Of a DNA stretch of 7,000 nt, positions 1-6,341 are shown in pieces. Below the pieces are notes generated by a model. The model was given only the letters and a program-made list of their open reading frames with translations, searched no databases and was not told the origin of the DNA. This DNA comes from CAZJGF01 sp964545665 (GTDB taxonomy: Bacteria; Chloroflexota; Dehalococcoidia; GIF9; AB-539-J10): the NCBI GenBank assembly GCA_964545665.1, contig CAZJGF010000084.1, forward strand, positions 1-7,000, in the 5' to 3' direction. How positions within the stretch are numbered: position 1 is the first letter of the stretch; each line of letters starts with the position of its first letter. Position numbers and translations under genes: made by a program.

Positions 1-69
1 GAAGAACAATTGACTGGAGATACCGGCGAAGATATAATCTTCCATTTAAGGAAAGGAGACGGCCTATGA
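1..69 (+). CDS. possible 3' end of an upstream gene (22 codons, unidentified)
   Basis: Reading from base 1, a frame stays open for 22 codons and ends at TGA 67-69. It would overlap the ATG of the next gene in an ATGA arrangement, a common sign of translational coupling. The visible peptide is acidic then mixed (it ends in HLRKGDGL) and I do not recognise it. Against it, a near-consensus promoter lies inside this stretch, and 22 open codons can occur by chance. The frame of the following gene is also open to the window edge. The region may therefore be purely intergenic. Confidence 0.25.
   Translation, partial: EEQLTGDTGEDIIFHLRKGDGL
10..38 (+). promoter_or_regulatory. sigma70-type promoter for the flavoprotein operon
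   Basis: A -35 box TTGACT (10-15, five of six matches to consensus) is separated by exactly 17 bp from a perfect -10 box TATAAT (33-38). Transcription would start near base 45, giving a leader of about 20 nt that contains only the ribosome binding site (AAAGGAG, 52-58) of the gene starting at 66. This is the best promoter match in the window and fits expression of the genes from 66 to 4178 as one unit. Confidence 0.68.
28..42. promoter_or_regulatory. inverted repeat over the -10 box, candidate operator
   Basis: GAAGAT (28-33) and ATCTTC (37-42) form a perfect 6-bp inverted repeat with a 3-bp centre, covering the -10 box. A similar half-site, GGAGATA (16-22), lies in the spacer 12 bp upstream of GAAGATA (28-34) in direct orientation. 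A protein bound here would block RNA polymerase, so a repressor site is the natural inference. No regulator gene is visible in the window. Short AT-containing palindromes also arise by chance. Confidence 0.35.
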
Positions 70-1562
70 GCATGCACGAGACTGAGGTCCTAATCGTCGG
101 CGGTGGAATTCTTGGTGCGGCTACAGCCAGGGAGTTGTCGAAATACAAGGTTGATACGACTCTAGTTGAGAAAGAGACTGATTGGGGCTGGGGCAGTACA
201 AAGGCTAATATTGGCCTAGTGTGTCAGGGAGGCGATTGCCTCGAATTCAGGAAGGAATACCATAGAAGTAAACTCGTTTGGGATAGCATCCCCATGATGG
301 AACCCCTCTGTCAAGAGTTAGAAGTATCGTTCAAAAGAGTAGGTATGCTCGGTGTCTTTATGGACGATGAGCAGAAGTCGAAGTTTGGGAAGATGAAATC
401 AAGGGCGGAACAAGTTGGTATCACATCGCACCAGTGGATCGACCGCGACACCCTCTTCGACATGGAACCTTACCTGAGTAAGAAGGCGCTAGGAGCTTTA
501 TACGACCCGGTGCCAGCCATCATTGATCCGGTAAAGCTAAACATAGCTTTAGCAGAAAATGCCAAGCAGAATGGAGTCCACACCATGCTGGGCACAAAGG
601 TAATAGATATATCCCGAGGAGTGGAGGAATTTGAAGTAAGGACCAATAATGGCCCTATTAGGACCAGATTCATTGTCAATGCTGCCGGGGTATACGTGGA
701 CAAAGTAGCCCGCATGGTAAATGCCGATAATTTCGTTGTCTATCCAATCAAAGGATATCTAGGCATCCTGGATAAGAGAGTAGGGGGACTGGTCAGGCAC
801 AATATATGGCGTGTAGCTCCTGCTCCTGGAGAGATGAACATTGTTGAACCTACGGTAGATGGAAACATAATATTTGGCATTCAACTCATGCAGGCCAAGA
901 GAGATGACCTTTCCACAACGAGAGAAATGGCTGAGGTAGCCCTAAAGAGGGTGCAGGATATGGTGCCTGCCATATCGGAAAAGGATGTAATCAAGTTCTT
1001 CGTTGGCTTCATGATGATGAAAAACTTTGAGCTGGGATGGCATGACTGTGTTGTTGAAGCTTCGCCTACAGTGCCACGATTCATTAACGTTACTATCGGC
1101 TACCCCGGGCTAAGTGCGTGTCCAGCAACAGCTAGGGAGATAGTCAAGTTGCTTGCCGACCAAGAGCTCAGTTTGGTGGAAAGAGCTGACTTCAATCCCA
1201 AGCGCAAAGAGATGACCGATTTCAGCCAGCTTTCCGATGACGAAAAGAGGAAGCTAATTGCTCAGGATGCAAAATATGGCCATGTAGTCTGTCGCTGCGA
1301 AACGGTAACCGAGGCAGAAATAGTTGAGGCGATTAAGAGAGGGGCAACTACAGTGGATGGAATCAAATACAGGACGAGAGCCGGCATGGGACGATGTCAA
1401 TCTGGTTTCTGTCGCTCTCGTGTAATTAGCATTCTAGCTAGAGAGCTGGGAATCTCCGAGCAGGAGGTGACCATGGCGGGTGGCAAATCCCAGGAGTTGC
1501 TCTACAGAGACAAAGAGCTATTAGAAGGAGGTGAGTCAATTTGCAACAAGAAGTTGATGTAG
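66..1562 (+). CDS. GlpA-like FAD-dependent oxidoreductase with C-terminal BFD-type [2Fe-2S] domain
   Basis: This 498-residue flavoenzyme belongs to the DAO/GlpA superfamily, whose members oxidise hydroxy or amino substrates such as glycerol 3-phosphate. The N-terminal FAD site is clear: GGGILG at 12-17 and E35 at the end of the second strand, followed by the STKANIG segment (44-50). NAAGVY (205-210) and GYPGLSACP (345-353) are further FAD-fold motifs. The C-terminal BFD-like domain carries C409-x-C411 and C444-x4-C449, a spacing that fits a [2Fe-2S] cluster. The length resembles anaerobic GlpA (about 540). ATG 66 is preferred over ATG 72 because AAAGGAG ends 7 nt before it. The last 22 nt overlap the next gene. 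No glycerol kinase or transporter is visible, so glycerol 3-phosphate is only one candidate substrate; 2-hydroxy acids or polyol derivatives are possible. The fold and cofactors are secure; the substrate is not. Confidence 0.9.
   Translation: MSMHETEVLIVGGGILGAATARELSKYKVDTTLVEKETDWGWGSTKANIGLVCQGGDCLEFRKEYHRSKLVWDSIPMMEPLCQELEVSFKRVGMLGVFMDDEQKSKFGKMKSRAEQVGITSHQWIDRDTLFDMEPYLSKKALGALYDPVPAIIDPVKLNIALAENAKQNGVHTMLGTKVIDISRGVEEFEVRTNNGPIRTRFIVNAAGVYVDKVARMVNADNFVVYPIKGYLGILDKRVGGLVRHNIWRVAPAPGEMNIVEPTVDGNIIFGIQLMQAKRDDLSTTREMAEVALKRVQDMVPAISEKDVIKFFVGFMMMKNFELGWHDCVVEASPTVPRFINVTIGYPGLSACPATAREIVKLLADQELSLVERADFNPKRKEMTDFSQLSDDEKRKLIAQDAKYGHVVCRCETVTEAEIVEAIKRGATTVDGIKYRTRAGMGRCQSGFCRSRVISILARELGISEQEVTMAGGKSQELLYRDKELLEGGESICNKKLM
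1525..1534 (+). promoter_or_regulatory. ribosome binding site that fixes a TTG start
   Basis: AAGGAGGTGA is an almost complete complement to the 16S rRNA 3' end. It lies inside the coding region of the first flavoprotein, about 9 nt before TTG 1541. The GTG at 1531 is in another frame, and no in-frame ATG lies near the conserved N-terminus of the second flavoprotein. The TTG is therefore the likely start. Confidence 0.75.
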
Positions 1563-2797
1563 CCATTATAGGTTCAGGTCCAGCAGGACTGGCTGCTGCC
1601 ATAAAGGCGAAGGAGGCAGGGGCAGAAAATGTAGTTGTTTTTGAGCGCGCCGAGCATTTAGGTGGATTGCTGGACCAATGCGTCCACAATGGTTTTGGTT
1701 TGCTTTACTTTGGGGAAGATCTCACCGGCCCACAGTATAGAGACCGCTTTATTGAAAAGGCGATGGATTTGAAAGTGAATGCAGAGCTGGAATCTATGGT
1801 CTTGGAACTAGCCGCCGAGCATACAATGAAGGTAGCCAGCAGCAGAAAAGGCTATTCCAGCCTTAAACCTAAGGCAATCGTTTTAGCCATGGGCTGCCGT
1901 GAGAGAACCAGGTTTGCCATCAATATCCATGGCACCAGACCAACTGGTATCTACACTGCAGGGCAAGCTCAAAGGTTTGTTAATGTTGACGGCTTTGTTC
2001 CTGGGAAAAGGATAGTAATTCTGGGGTCGGGGGATATCGGGATGATCATGGCTCGCCGATTGACCCTCGAAGGGGCAAAAGTAGAGGCAGTAGTGGAAGC
2101 ACTTCCGTATGTGGGAGGACTGATCAGAAATGAGGTTCAGTGTGTACATGATTTTGACATTCCTCTTCTTTTGAAGCATACCGTTAGCAAGGTTCATGGT
2201 TTTCCCAGAATAGAAGCGGTGACAGTATCCGAGGTGGACGAAAGCCTTGATCCTGTGCCGGGCACGGAGCAGAAGATGGAGTGTGATACCCTTCTGCTTT
2301 CTGTTGGGCTTATCCCGGAAAATGAGCTTTCCTTAATGGCAGGAGTAGAACTGGATCCCGTTGTGGGGGGGCCTGTTGTTGACGAGGCAAGGCAAACTAG
2401 CATACCTGGCATATTTGCTGGAGGGAATGTGGTACACGTGCATGACTTAGTCGACAATGTAACTTGGGAAAGTGAAATTGCAGGAGAAAGCGCGGCTGCA
2501 TTTGCCAAAGGTGAAAAACTGCCGAGCAGAAAGATAGAAATGAAACCAGGAAGAAACATCAGATACATTGTGCCTCATACTATCAGTGGAGAAGACGACG
2601 TGACTCTTTATATGCGAGTCAAGGAACCAGAAAGAACCGTCAGAATTAGAATAGGAGATGTTATGACTGGCAAAGTTAAGCTGGCAGTGAAGCCCAGCTC
2701 GATGGAAAAGCTGGAGATTCCTGCTGGTGAATTCAAGAAGGTGAAGGAAGGAACAAGAGAAATAGTGGTAGACTGTGTCGCAAAGGAGGGCAGCTAG
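1541..2797 (+). CDS. FAD/NAD(P)-binding pyridine nucleotide oxidoreductase, partner of the GlpA-like protein
   Basis: The 418-residue protein has two Rossmann motifs, GSGPAG (11-16) for FAD and GSGDIG (162-167) for NAD(P)H. It also has the family segments GGLLDQCVHNGFG (41-53), AMGCRERTR (116-124), CVHDFDIPL (201-209) and the FAD-closing segment GIFAGGNVVHVHD (290-302). There is no CxxC redox disulfide, so it is not thioredoxin- or lipoamide-reductase-like. It resembles the oxidoreductase that accompanies GlpA-like proteins and DUF1667 in many anaerobes. Residues from about 333 form a C-terminal extension containing RYIVPHTISG, rich in predicted beta strands. The probable role is electron transfer between the Fe-S flavoprotein and NAD(P). 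Translation starts at TTG behind a very strong ribosome binding site and overlaps the upstream gene by 22 nt, which suggests coupled synthesis of a complex. The direction of electron flow is inferred. Confidence 0.88.
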   Translation: MQQEVDVAIIGSGPAGLAAAIKAKEAGAENVVVFERAEHLGGLLDQCVHNGFGLLYFGEDLTGPQYRDRFIEKAMDLKVNAELESMVLELAAEHTMKVASSRKGYSSLKPKAIVLAMGCRERTRFAINIHGTRPTGIYTAGQAQRFVNVDGFVPGKRIVILGSGDIGMIMARRLTLEGAKVEAVVEALPYVGGLIRNEVQCVHDFDIPLLLKHTVSKVHGFPRIEAVTVSEVDESLDPVPGTEQKMECDTLLLSVGLIPENELSLMAGVELDPVVGGPVVDEARQTSIPGIFAGGNVVHVHDLVDNVTWESEIAGESAAAFAKGEKLPSRKIEMKPGRNIRYIVPHTISGEDDVTLYMRVKEPERTVRIRIGDVMTGKVKLAVKPSSMEKLEIPAGEFKKVKEGTREIVVDCVAKEGS

Positions 2798-2798
2798 G

Positions 2799-3167
2799 AT
2801 GGCAAGAAAGGAACATGTAACCTGTGTCGGTTGTCCCTTGGGTTGCGAGGTGACATTGGCTGTAGGTGACACAGAAGAGGTGACCGAGGTTACCGGCAAC
2901 GCCTGTAAGGAAGGTAAGAAGTATGCCATAGAAGAATACAAGAATCCGGTGAGAGTGTTAACGGCTACCGTTCTCACCCAAAATAGCTCCCAGCCTCTAT
3001 TATCGGTAAGGACTGATAAAGCAATACCAAAGACAAGATTGACCGAAGGCATGTGTGTTTTGGCGAAGGTGAGGGCAAAGCCAAGGCTAAAAGCAGGCGA
3101 TATACTTGTTGCTAACCTATTAGATACTGGCTCTAACGTAGTTGCTACCAGTGATTTGCCTTCCTGA
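2799..3167 (+). CDS. DUF1667 family protein, four-cysteine small redox subunit
   Basis: A 122-residue protein matching my memory of the DUF1667 family, normally encoded next to the two flavoproteins upstream. Near its N-terminus are C9-x2-C12-x3-C16 and then C36 in the GNACKEG segment. This layout resembles the [4Fe-4S] site at the start of molybdopterin oxidoreductases, and an Fe-S cluster is likely though not shown. The rest contains NPVRVLTATV (49-58) and ends with LDTGSNVVATSDLPS. I chose ATG 2799 because AAAGGAGGG (2783-2790) sits correctly before it. An in-frame GTG at 2775 would add eight residues lying over that site. The gene begins one base after the upstream stop, so coupled translation is likely. 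It probably forms a third subunit analogous in role, not in sequence, to GlpC. No transmembrane segment is visible. Confidence 0.85.
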   Translation: MARKEHVTCVGCPLGCEVTLAVGDTEEVTEVTGNACKEGKKYAIEEYKNPVRVLTATVLTQNSSQPLLSVRTDKAIPKTRLTEGMCVLAKVRAKPRLKAGDILVANLLDTGSNVVATSDLPS

Positions 3168-3208
3168 CAGCTAGCAAGGCGACATTTGCCTAGAAAAGGA
3201 GTATTTAC

Positions 3209-3724
3209 GTGGAAAGAGTAACCGAGCGAGTGACAGACAAAGAAACAATCTTTGACCAGAGGGGTCATATAACCAAGATAACCTTAGGGATGGCCCAAAA
3301 GATGCTAGAGGCTGCGGTAAGGTATAGCGTGGAAATAGTTGGATTTCCATGTAGCATAGCTGTTGTTGACGCATCGGGAGCAGTAATCGCCGTTCATCGA
3401 GCAGATGGAGCGCCACCGGGAACCACAGATATCGCCATTGAGAAGGCGTGGTCAGCACTTGCCATGGGAATGCCGACATTGATGTTGGGTAGGTTCATCG
3501 ACCCACGGGTGGCAGCAACACTCCCATTAGGAGCACATGCAATCGGGATAGCAAACAGGCACAGGGGAAGATTATGCGCCATCCACGGAGGGATTCCTAT
3601 TCGAGAGGTTGGCACAGGCCTCGGCCTTAATGTCATAGGCGGAATTGGCACCAGTGGCTGTCCCAGTGCTGAAGACGATAATACAGTTAGCCAGGCAGGA
3701 TTTTCCGCCCTCTATGATGATTGA
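3209..3724 (+). CDS. GlcG/HbpS family protein (haem-degrading domain, formerly DUF336), paralog 1
   Basis: A 171-residue protein with the GlcG/HbpS fold signature. Residues 21-36 carry the ITxxxAxxMLEAA helix, followed by CSIAVVDASGAVIAVHRADGA (48-68), the IAIEKAWSALAMGMPT segment (75-90), HGGIPI (126-131) and VIGGIGTSG (142-150). Family members include Streptomyces HbpS, which binds haem, E. coli GlcG of the glycolate operon, and the C-terminal domain of PduO. Most have no established reaction. This copy has about 20 extra charged N-terminal residues (ERVTERVTD), and the usual GVSGG turn is altered to GTSGC. GTG 3209 is chosen because AAAAGGAG (3194-3201) ends 7 nt before it. It lies 41 nt after the DUF1667 gene and 34 nt before a second family member, so it probably belongs to the same transcript. 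The family is clear; the function is not. Confidence 0.85.
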   Translation: MERVTERVTDKETIFDQRGHITKITLGMAQKMLEAAVRYSVEIVGFPCSIAVVDASGAVIAVHRADGAPPGTTDIAIEKAWSALAMGMPTLMLGRFIDPRVAATLPLGAHAIGIANRHRGRLCAIHGGIPIREVGTGLGLNVIGGIGTSGCPSAEDDNTVSQAGFSALYDD

Positions 3725-3758
3725 AGCTTAACAAGGTTTATAGTATCGGAGGTTAGTT

Positions 3759-4178
3759 ATGAAAGTAATGCTGGACGTGGCAAAGGATATGATTTACGCA
3801 GCCATTGATGAGGCCAGAAGAATAGGCAACGCTTGCAGTATTGCCATTGTCGATGAGAATGGTTGGTTAGTTGCCGCTGAGAGAATGGATGGTGCTCTGG
3901 CCCCCACCTTAGATATTGCTCGAGACAAAGCGTGGAGTGCACTTGCCTTTAGGATGCCAAGCTCTGAAATACATAAGTTTGGAAATCCAGCAACGCCGGG
4001 TTTCGGCTTCAACACAGAAAACTGGAATGATCGCCTCACCACTATTGCTGGCGGCCTGCCTATCAAGGACGGCGATAGCGTAATCGGCGGAATCGGTGTA
4101 AGTGGTGGAACACCTGAAAAAGATGTAGCTGTGTGCCAAGCAGCAACAAAGGCGATTAACCTATCTCCAGCAGCCTGA
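3759..4178 (+). CDS. GlcG/HbpS family protein, paralog 2
   Basis: The 139-residue protein has the usual GlcG length and the canonical family motifs: CSIAIVDENGWLVAAERMDGA (26-46), IARDKAWSALAF (53-64), AGGLPIKDGDSVIGGIGVSGG (97-117) and the closing KDVAVCQAA (121-129). It shares the IAxxKAWSALA and VIGGIG segments with its upstream neighbour but is clearly diverged and lacks that neighbour's N-terminal extension. The pair is an old duplication or a co-inherited pair that may form a mixed oligomer. ATG 3759 follows GGAGG (3748-3752) by 6 nt. It is the last gene before a 311-base gap, so the first transcript may end shortly after it. Its role beside the flavoproteins is unknown: haem or flavin binding, redox sensing or substrate binding are all inferences from distant relatives. 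Confidence 0.87.
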   Translation: MKVMLDVAKDMIYAAIDEARRIGNACSIAIVDENGWLVAAERMDGALAPTLDIARDKAWSALAFRMPSSEIHKFGNPATPGFGFNTENWNDRLTTIAGGLPIKDGDSVIGGIGVSGGTPEKDVAVCQAATKAINLSPAA

Positions 4179-4218
4179 GGAATCCTGCCCTATCCTCGTC
4201 AGTTATGCTGTAGCTGAC
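4175..4218 (+). terminator. overlapping alternative hairpins after paralog 2; weak terminator candidate
   Basis: CTGAGGA (4175-4181, overlapping the stop codon) can pair with TCCTC (4193-4197) plus CAG (4200-4202), leaving a 2-nt bulge. Alternatively GTCAGTTA (4198-4205) pairs with TAGCTGAC (4211-4218) around a 5-nt loop, with one G-U pair. The two structures share CAG and exclude each other. No T run follows either, so intrinsic termination is not well supported. The element may instead be an mRNA 3'-end stabiliser or chance. Confidence 0.25.
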
Positions 4219-4489
4219 CCGCTGCGCAGAGCAGACAAACCACGGAAAGCCTGCCAGCAGAAAACCATGCATGCTACACCCGCCTCAACGTGCACTTGCC
4301 AACTTTGGGAGACTGGTGCCTCTGGCAAGGGCCCTGCGATGGTAGAAGAAGGGGAATTGCTGACAGCGTCAATGACCACATCGAACAAAATTTGGCCTTC
4401 AGTTATGGTATACTTAGGCGAGAAATGCTGAGGAAAAAGGTTCGAGATTTCCTTATTACTGCAGCGGTAATGTATTGGAGGGAGGACAC
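4179..4489. other. 311-base gap with hairpins and coding-like remnants
   Basis: No convincing gene fills this stretch. One frame gives 54 codons from ATG 4267 to TGA 4429-4431, whose second half (from MVEEGELLTASM) looks protein-like. Another stays open from 4218 to TGA 4491-4493, so that it would overlap the dehydrogenase ATG by 4 nt. Neither has a ribosome binding site, and I recognise neither product. A stem-loop pairs CTTGCCA (4295-4301) with TGGCAAG (4323-4329), with GAG/CTC pairing inside. An 8-bp palindrome CTGCGCAG lies at 4222-4229. The gap could be a decayed gene, a small interspersed repeat, or a structured leader for the downstream pair. Confidence 0.4.
4406..4414 (+). promoter_or_regulatory. 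possible extended -10 promoter before the zinc dehydrogenase
   Basis: TGGTATACT fits the extended -10 pattern TGnTATAAT with one mismatch. There is no good -35 box at the expected distance, which extended -10 promoters can tolerate. Transcription would begin near 4421 and leave a leader of about 69 nt before ATG 4490. The match is short and could be chance, but the large gap upstream makes a separate promoter for the next two genes plausible. Confidence 0.28.
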
Positions 4490-5509
4490 ATGAAAGCAGC
4501 TTACTACGAGGGAAATAAGACATTTAGTGTGGGTGAGTCTCGGCCGCAGGCTCCCGGGCCGGGAGAGGTAAAGCTTAAGGTGGCTTACGCTGGCATTTGT
4601 GGCACCGACAATCATATCTATTTGGGGCATATGGACAAGCGGATTAAGTTGCCGCAGGTTATTGGTCACGAAATGTCTGGTGAGATTGCCGAACTCGGCG
4701 AGGGCGTCAGGGGCTTCAAAGTAGGCGACGCCGTCGTGGTGCGCCCATTAGACCCTTGCCGTAACTGCCCAGCGTGTGAACTGGGACACTATAATATCTG
4801 CCCCAATCTCAATTTCGTTGGCATTGATTCCCCTGGCGCCTTTCAGGGCTGGTGGACAGTCCCGGCACACACCCTGCATCATTTGCCTGAATCCATAGAC
4901 ATGAGGCATGCCGCCATGGTCGAACCGATAGCAGTAGCAGCTCATGACGTGCGTTATGGGGAGGTCACAGATAAAGACTACGTAGTGGTGGAAGGCGCAG
5001 GCCCTATAGGCACACTGGTAGCTTTGGTGGCAAAATCCAAGGGGGCCAGGGTCATCGTTCTGGAGATAAATAAGTTTCGACTGGATCTCGCTCACGAATT
5101 GGGCATAGATGCAGTAAATCCTCTGGAAACTGATGTCCCCGAACATGTGGAGAGGCAGACACGTACAGCAGGTGCTGACGTCGTCTTCGAGGTTACCGGC
5201 TCGCCGAGTGGTGCCGAAATGATGACTCGGCTGGTCAGAACCCGAGGCCGGATCGTGATTGTGGGCATTTTTGCCGAGCCGGCCCTAGTGGACCTCCGCC
5301 GGATTCTATGGCGAGAGATAAGAGTTTGCGGTGCCAGGAACTACGCCCCCCAGGACTTTGAAGCAGCAATACAAATGGTAGCGTCCAAGACACTTCCCCT
5401 CGACCGACTTATTTCCGACATTCGTTCCCTGGATCAACTACAGACCACCTTTGAAGAGATTCAAAAAGGGGCCAACTTCATGAAGGTGCTATTGAAGTGC
5501 AGCGACTAA
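4490..5509 (+). CDS. zinc-dependent medium-chain alcohol/polyol dehydrogenase
   Basis: A 339-residue medium-chain dehydrogenase, normal length for the sorbitol/threonine dehydrogenase group. The catalytic zinc site is indicated by C37 (GICGTD), H60-E61 (GHE) and E145 (MVEP). The structural zinc site is C90, C93, C96 and C104. The nucleotide-binding fold has GAGPIG (169-174), and E192 at the end of the next strand favours NAD over NADP. Family knowledge suggests reversible oxidation of a secondary alcohol, such as a polyol, sugar or sugar acid hydroxyl, to a ketone. The exact substrate cannot be read. ATG 4490 is chosen because GGAGGGAGGA (4477-4486) lies just before it; an in-frame TTG at 4475 would overlap that site. 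The gene ends in tandem stops TAATAA (5507-5512) and is followed 22 nt later by a KduD-like gene, so the two probably share a transcript and a pathway. Confidence 0.92.
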   Translation: MKAAYYEGNKTFSVGESRPQAPGPGEVKLKVAYAGICGTDNHIYLGHMDKRIKLPQVIGHEMSGEIAELGEGVRGFKVGDAVVVRPLDPCRNCPACELGHYNICPNLNFVGIDSPGAFQGWWTVPAHTLHHLPESIDMRHAAMVEPIAVAAHDVRYGEVTDKDYVVVEGAGPIGTLVALVAKSKGARVIVLEINKFRLDLAHELGIDAVNPLETDVPEHVERQTRTAGADVVFEVTGSPSGAEMMTRLVRTRGRIVIVGIFAEPALVDLRRILWREIRVCGARNYAPQDFEAAIQMVASKTLPLDRLISDIRSLDQLQTTFEEIQKGANFMKVLLKCSD

Positions 5510-5531
5510 TAAAGACAGAGGAGGAAAGCAA

Positions 5532-6302
5532 ATGGGCATATTGGAGCAATTCAGACTGGATGGAAAGGTAGCTTTGGTTACCGGCTGCAAACATGGCCTC
5601 GGGAAGGCCATAACCCTGGGCCTCGCCGAAGCTGGCGCTGACATTATCGGCGTAAGTGTCACTCTGGAGGAGTCCGGGAGCGAAATCGAACAGGAGGTCG
5701 TGGCCCTAGGCCGGAAGTTTAAAGGATACAAGTGCGATTTCGCTGATCGGAAGGCCACTTACCGGCTTATCTCCCGTGCAAAAGCCGACAATCCAGTAAT
5801 CGATATCCTGGTGAGTAATGCAGGCACAATCTTTCGCAAACCAGCCGTAGAGCATCCGGACGATTACTGGGATACAACCATGGAAGTCAATCTCAGTTCC
5901 CATTTTATCCTGAGCCGTGAAATTGGGAAGGATATGGTTGCTCGAGGGTCGGGCAAGATAATCTTTACTGCCTCGCTGTTGACTTTTCAGGGTGGAATCT
6001 TGATTCCCAGCTACGCTGCCAGCAAGGGTGGTATCGGCCAGCTCACCAAGGCGCTAGCAAATGAATGGGCCAAACACGGAGTAAACGTGAACGCTATTGC
6101 CCCCGGCTACATGGCTACCAGGCTTTCAGAAGCGCTCAGAAACGACCCAGTGCGCAACAAAGCCATTGTTGACCGGATCCCGGCTGGTCATTGGGGGACA
6201 GCGGAAGACCTTAAAGGGGCTGCCGTCTTTTTGGCCTCATCGGCATCGGATTATGTACATGGTGTTGTACTGAATGTTGATGGTGGCTGGCTGGCAAGAT
6301 AG
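5532..6302 (+). CDS. KduD-like short-chain dehydrogenase/reductase
   Basis: A 256-residue classical SDR. The cofactor motif TGCKHGLG spans 17-24, SNAG (95-98) replaces the usual NNAG, and the catalytic set N120, S148, Y161 and K165 is complete. The segments PSYAASKGG (159-167), LANEWAKHGVNVNAIAPGYMAT (175-196), DRIPAG (214-219) and the C-terminal VDGGWLAR (249-256) closely follow E. coli KduD as I recall it. KduD interconverts 2-dehydro-3-deoxy-D-gluconate and its 2,5-diketo form in uronate breakdown, and is also annotated as 2-deoxy-D-gluconate 3-dehydrogenase. Annotation of this subfamily is often over-precise, so the substrate may be another sugar acid. ATG 5532 follows GGAGG (5520-5524) by 7 nt. 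It lies 22 nt after the zinc dehydrogenase; successive action on one carbohydrate-derived substrate is a reasonable inference. Confidence 0.88.
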   Translation: MGILEQFRLDGKVALVTGCKHGLGKAITLGLAEAGADIIGVSVTLEESGSEIEQEVVALGRKFKGYKCDFADRKATYRLISRAKADNPVIDILVSNAGTIFRKPAVEHPDDYWDTTMEVNLSSHFILSREIGKDMVARGSGKIIFTASLLTFQGGILIPSYAASKGGIGQLTKALANEWAKHGVNVNAIAPGYMATRLSEALRNDPVRNKAIVDRIPAGHWGTAEDLKGAAVFLASSASDYVHGVVLNVDGGWLAR

Positions 6303-6341
6303 CAGAAATACCAGATGAGACATTGAGCCATAGAGCAGCTC

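Noticed and set aside
2775..2798. GTG 2775 as the start of the DUF1667 gene
   Set aside because: It would place eight extra residues over a strong ribosome binding site that clearly serves ATG 2799.
2447..3268. Long minus-strand open frame of 273 codons
   Set aside because: It lies opposite the well-supported oxidoreductase and DUF1667 genes, has a serine/phenylalanine-rich composition with no recognisable motif, and is a shadow of their codon structure.
3721..3744. Promoter TTGAAG / TATAGT before the second GlcG/HbpS gene
   Set aside because: The spacing is only 12 bp, too short for a sigma70 promoter, and the gene sits naturally in an operon.
4475..4489. TTG 4475 as the start of the zinc dehydrogenase
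   Set aside because: It overlaps the purine-rich ribosome binding site of ATG 4490, and MKAAYYEG is the usual family N-terminus.
4203..4523. Minus-strand open frame of 106 codons across the 311-base gap
   Set aside because: It runs into the start of the zinc dehydrogenase, has no ribosome binding site that I can see and no family I recognise. It is kept only as part of the unexplained gap.
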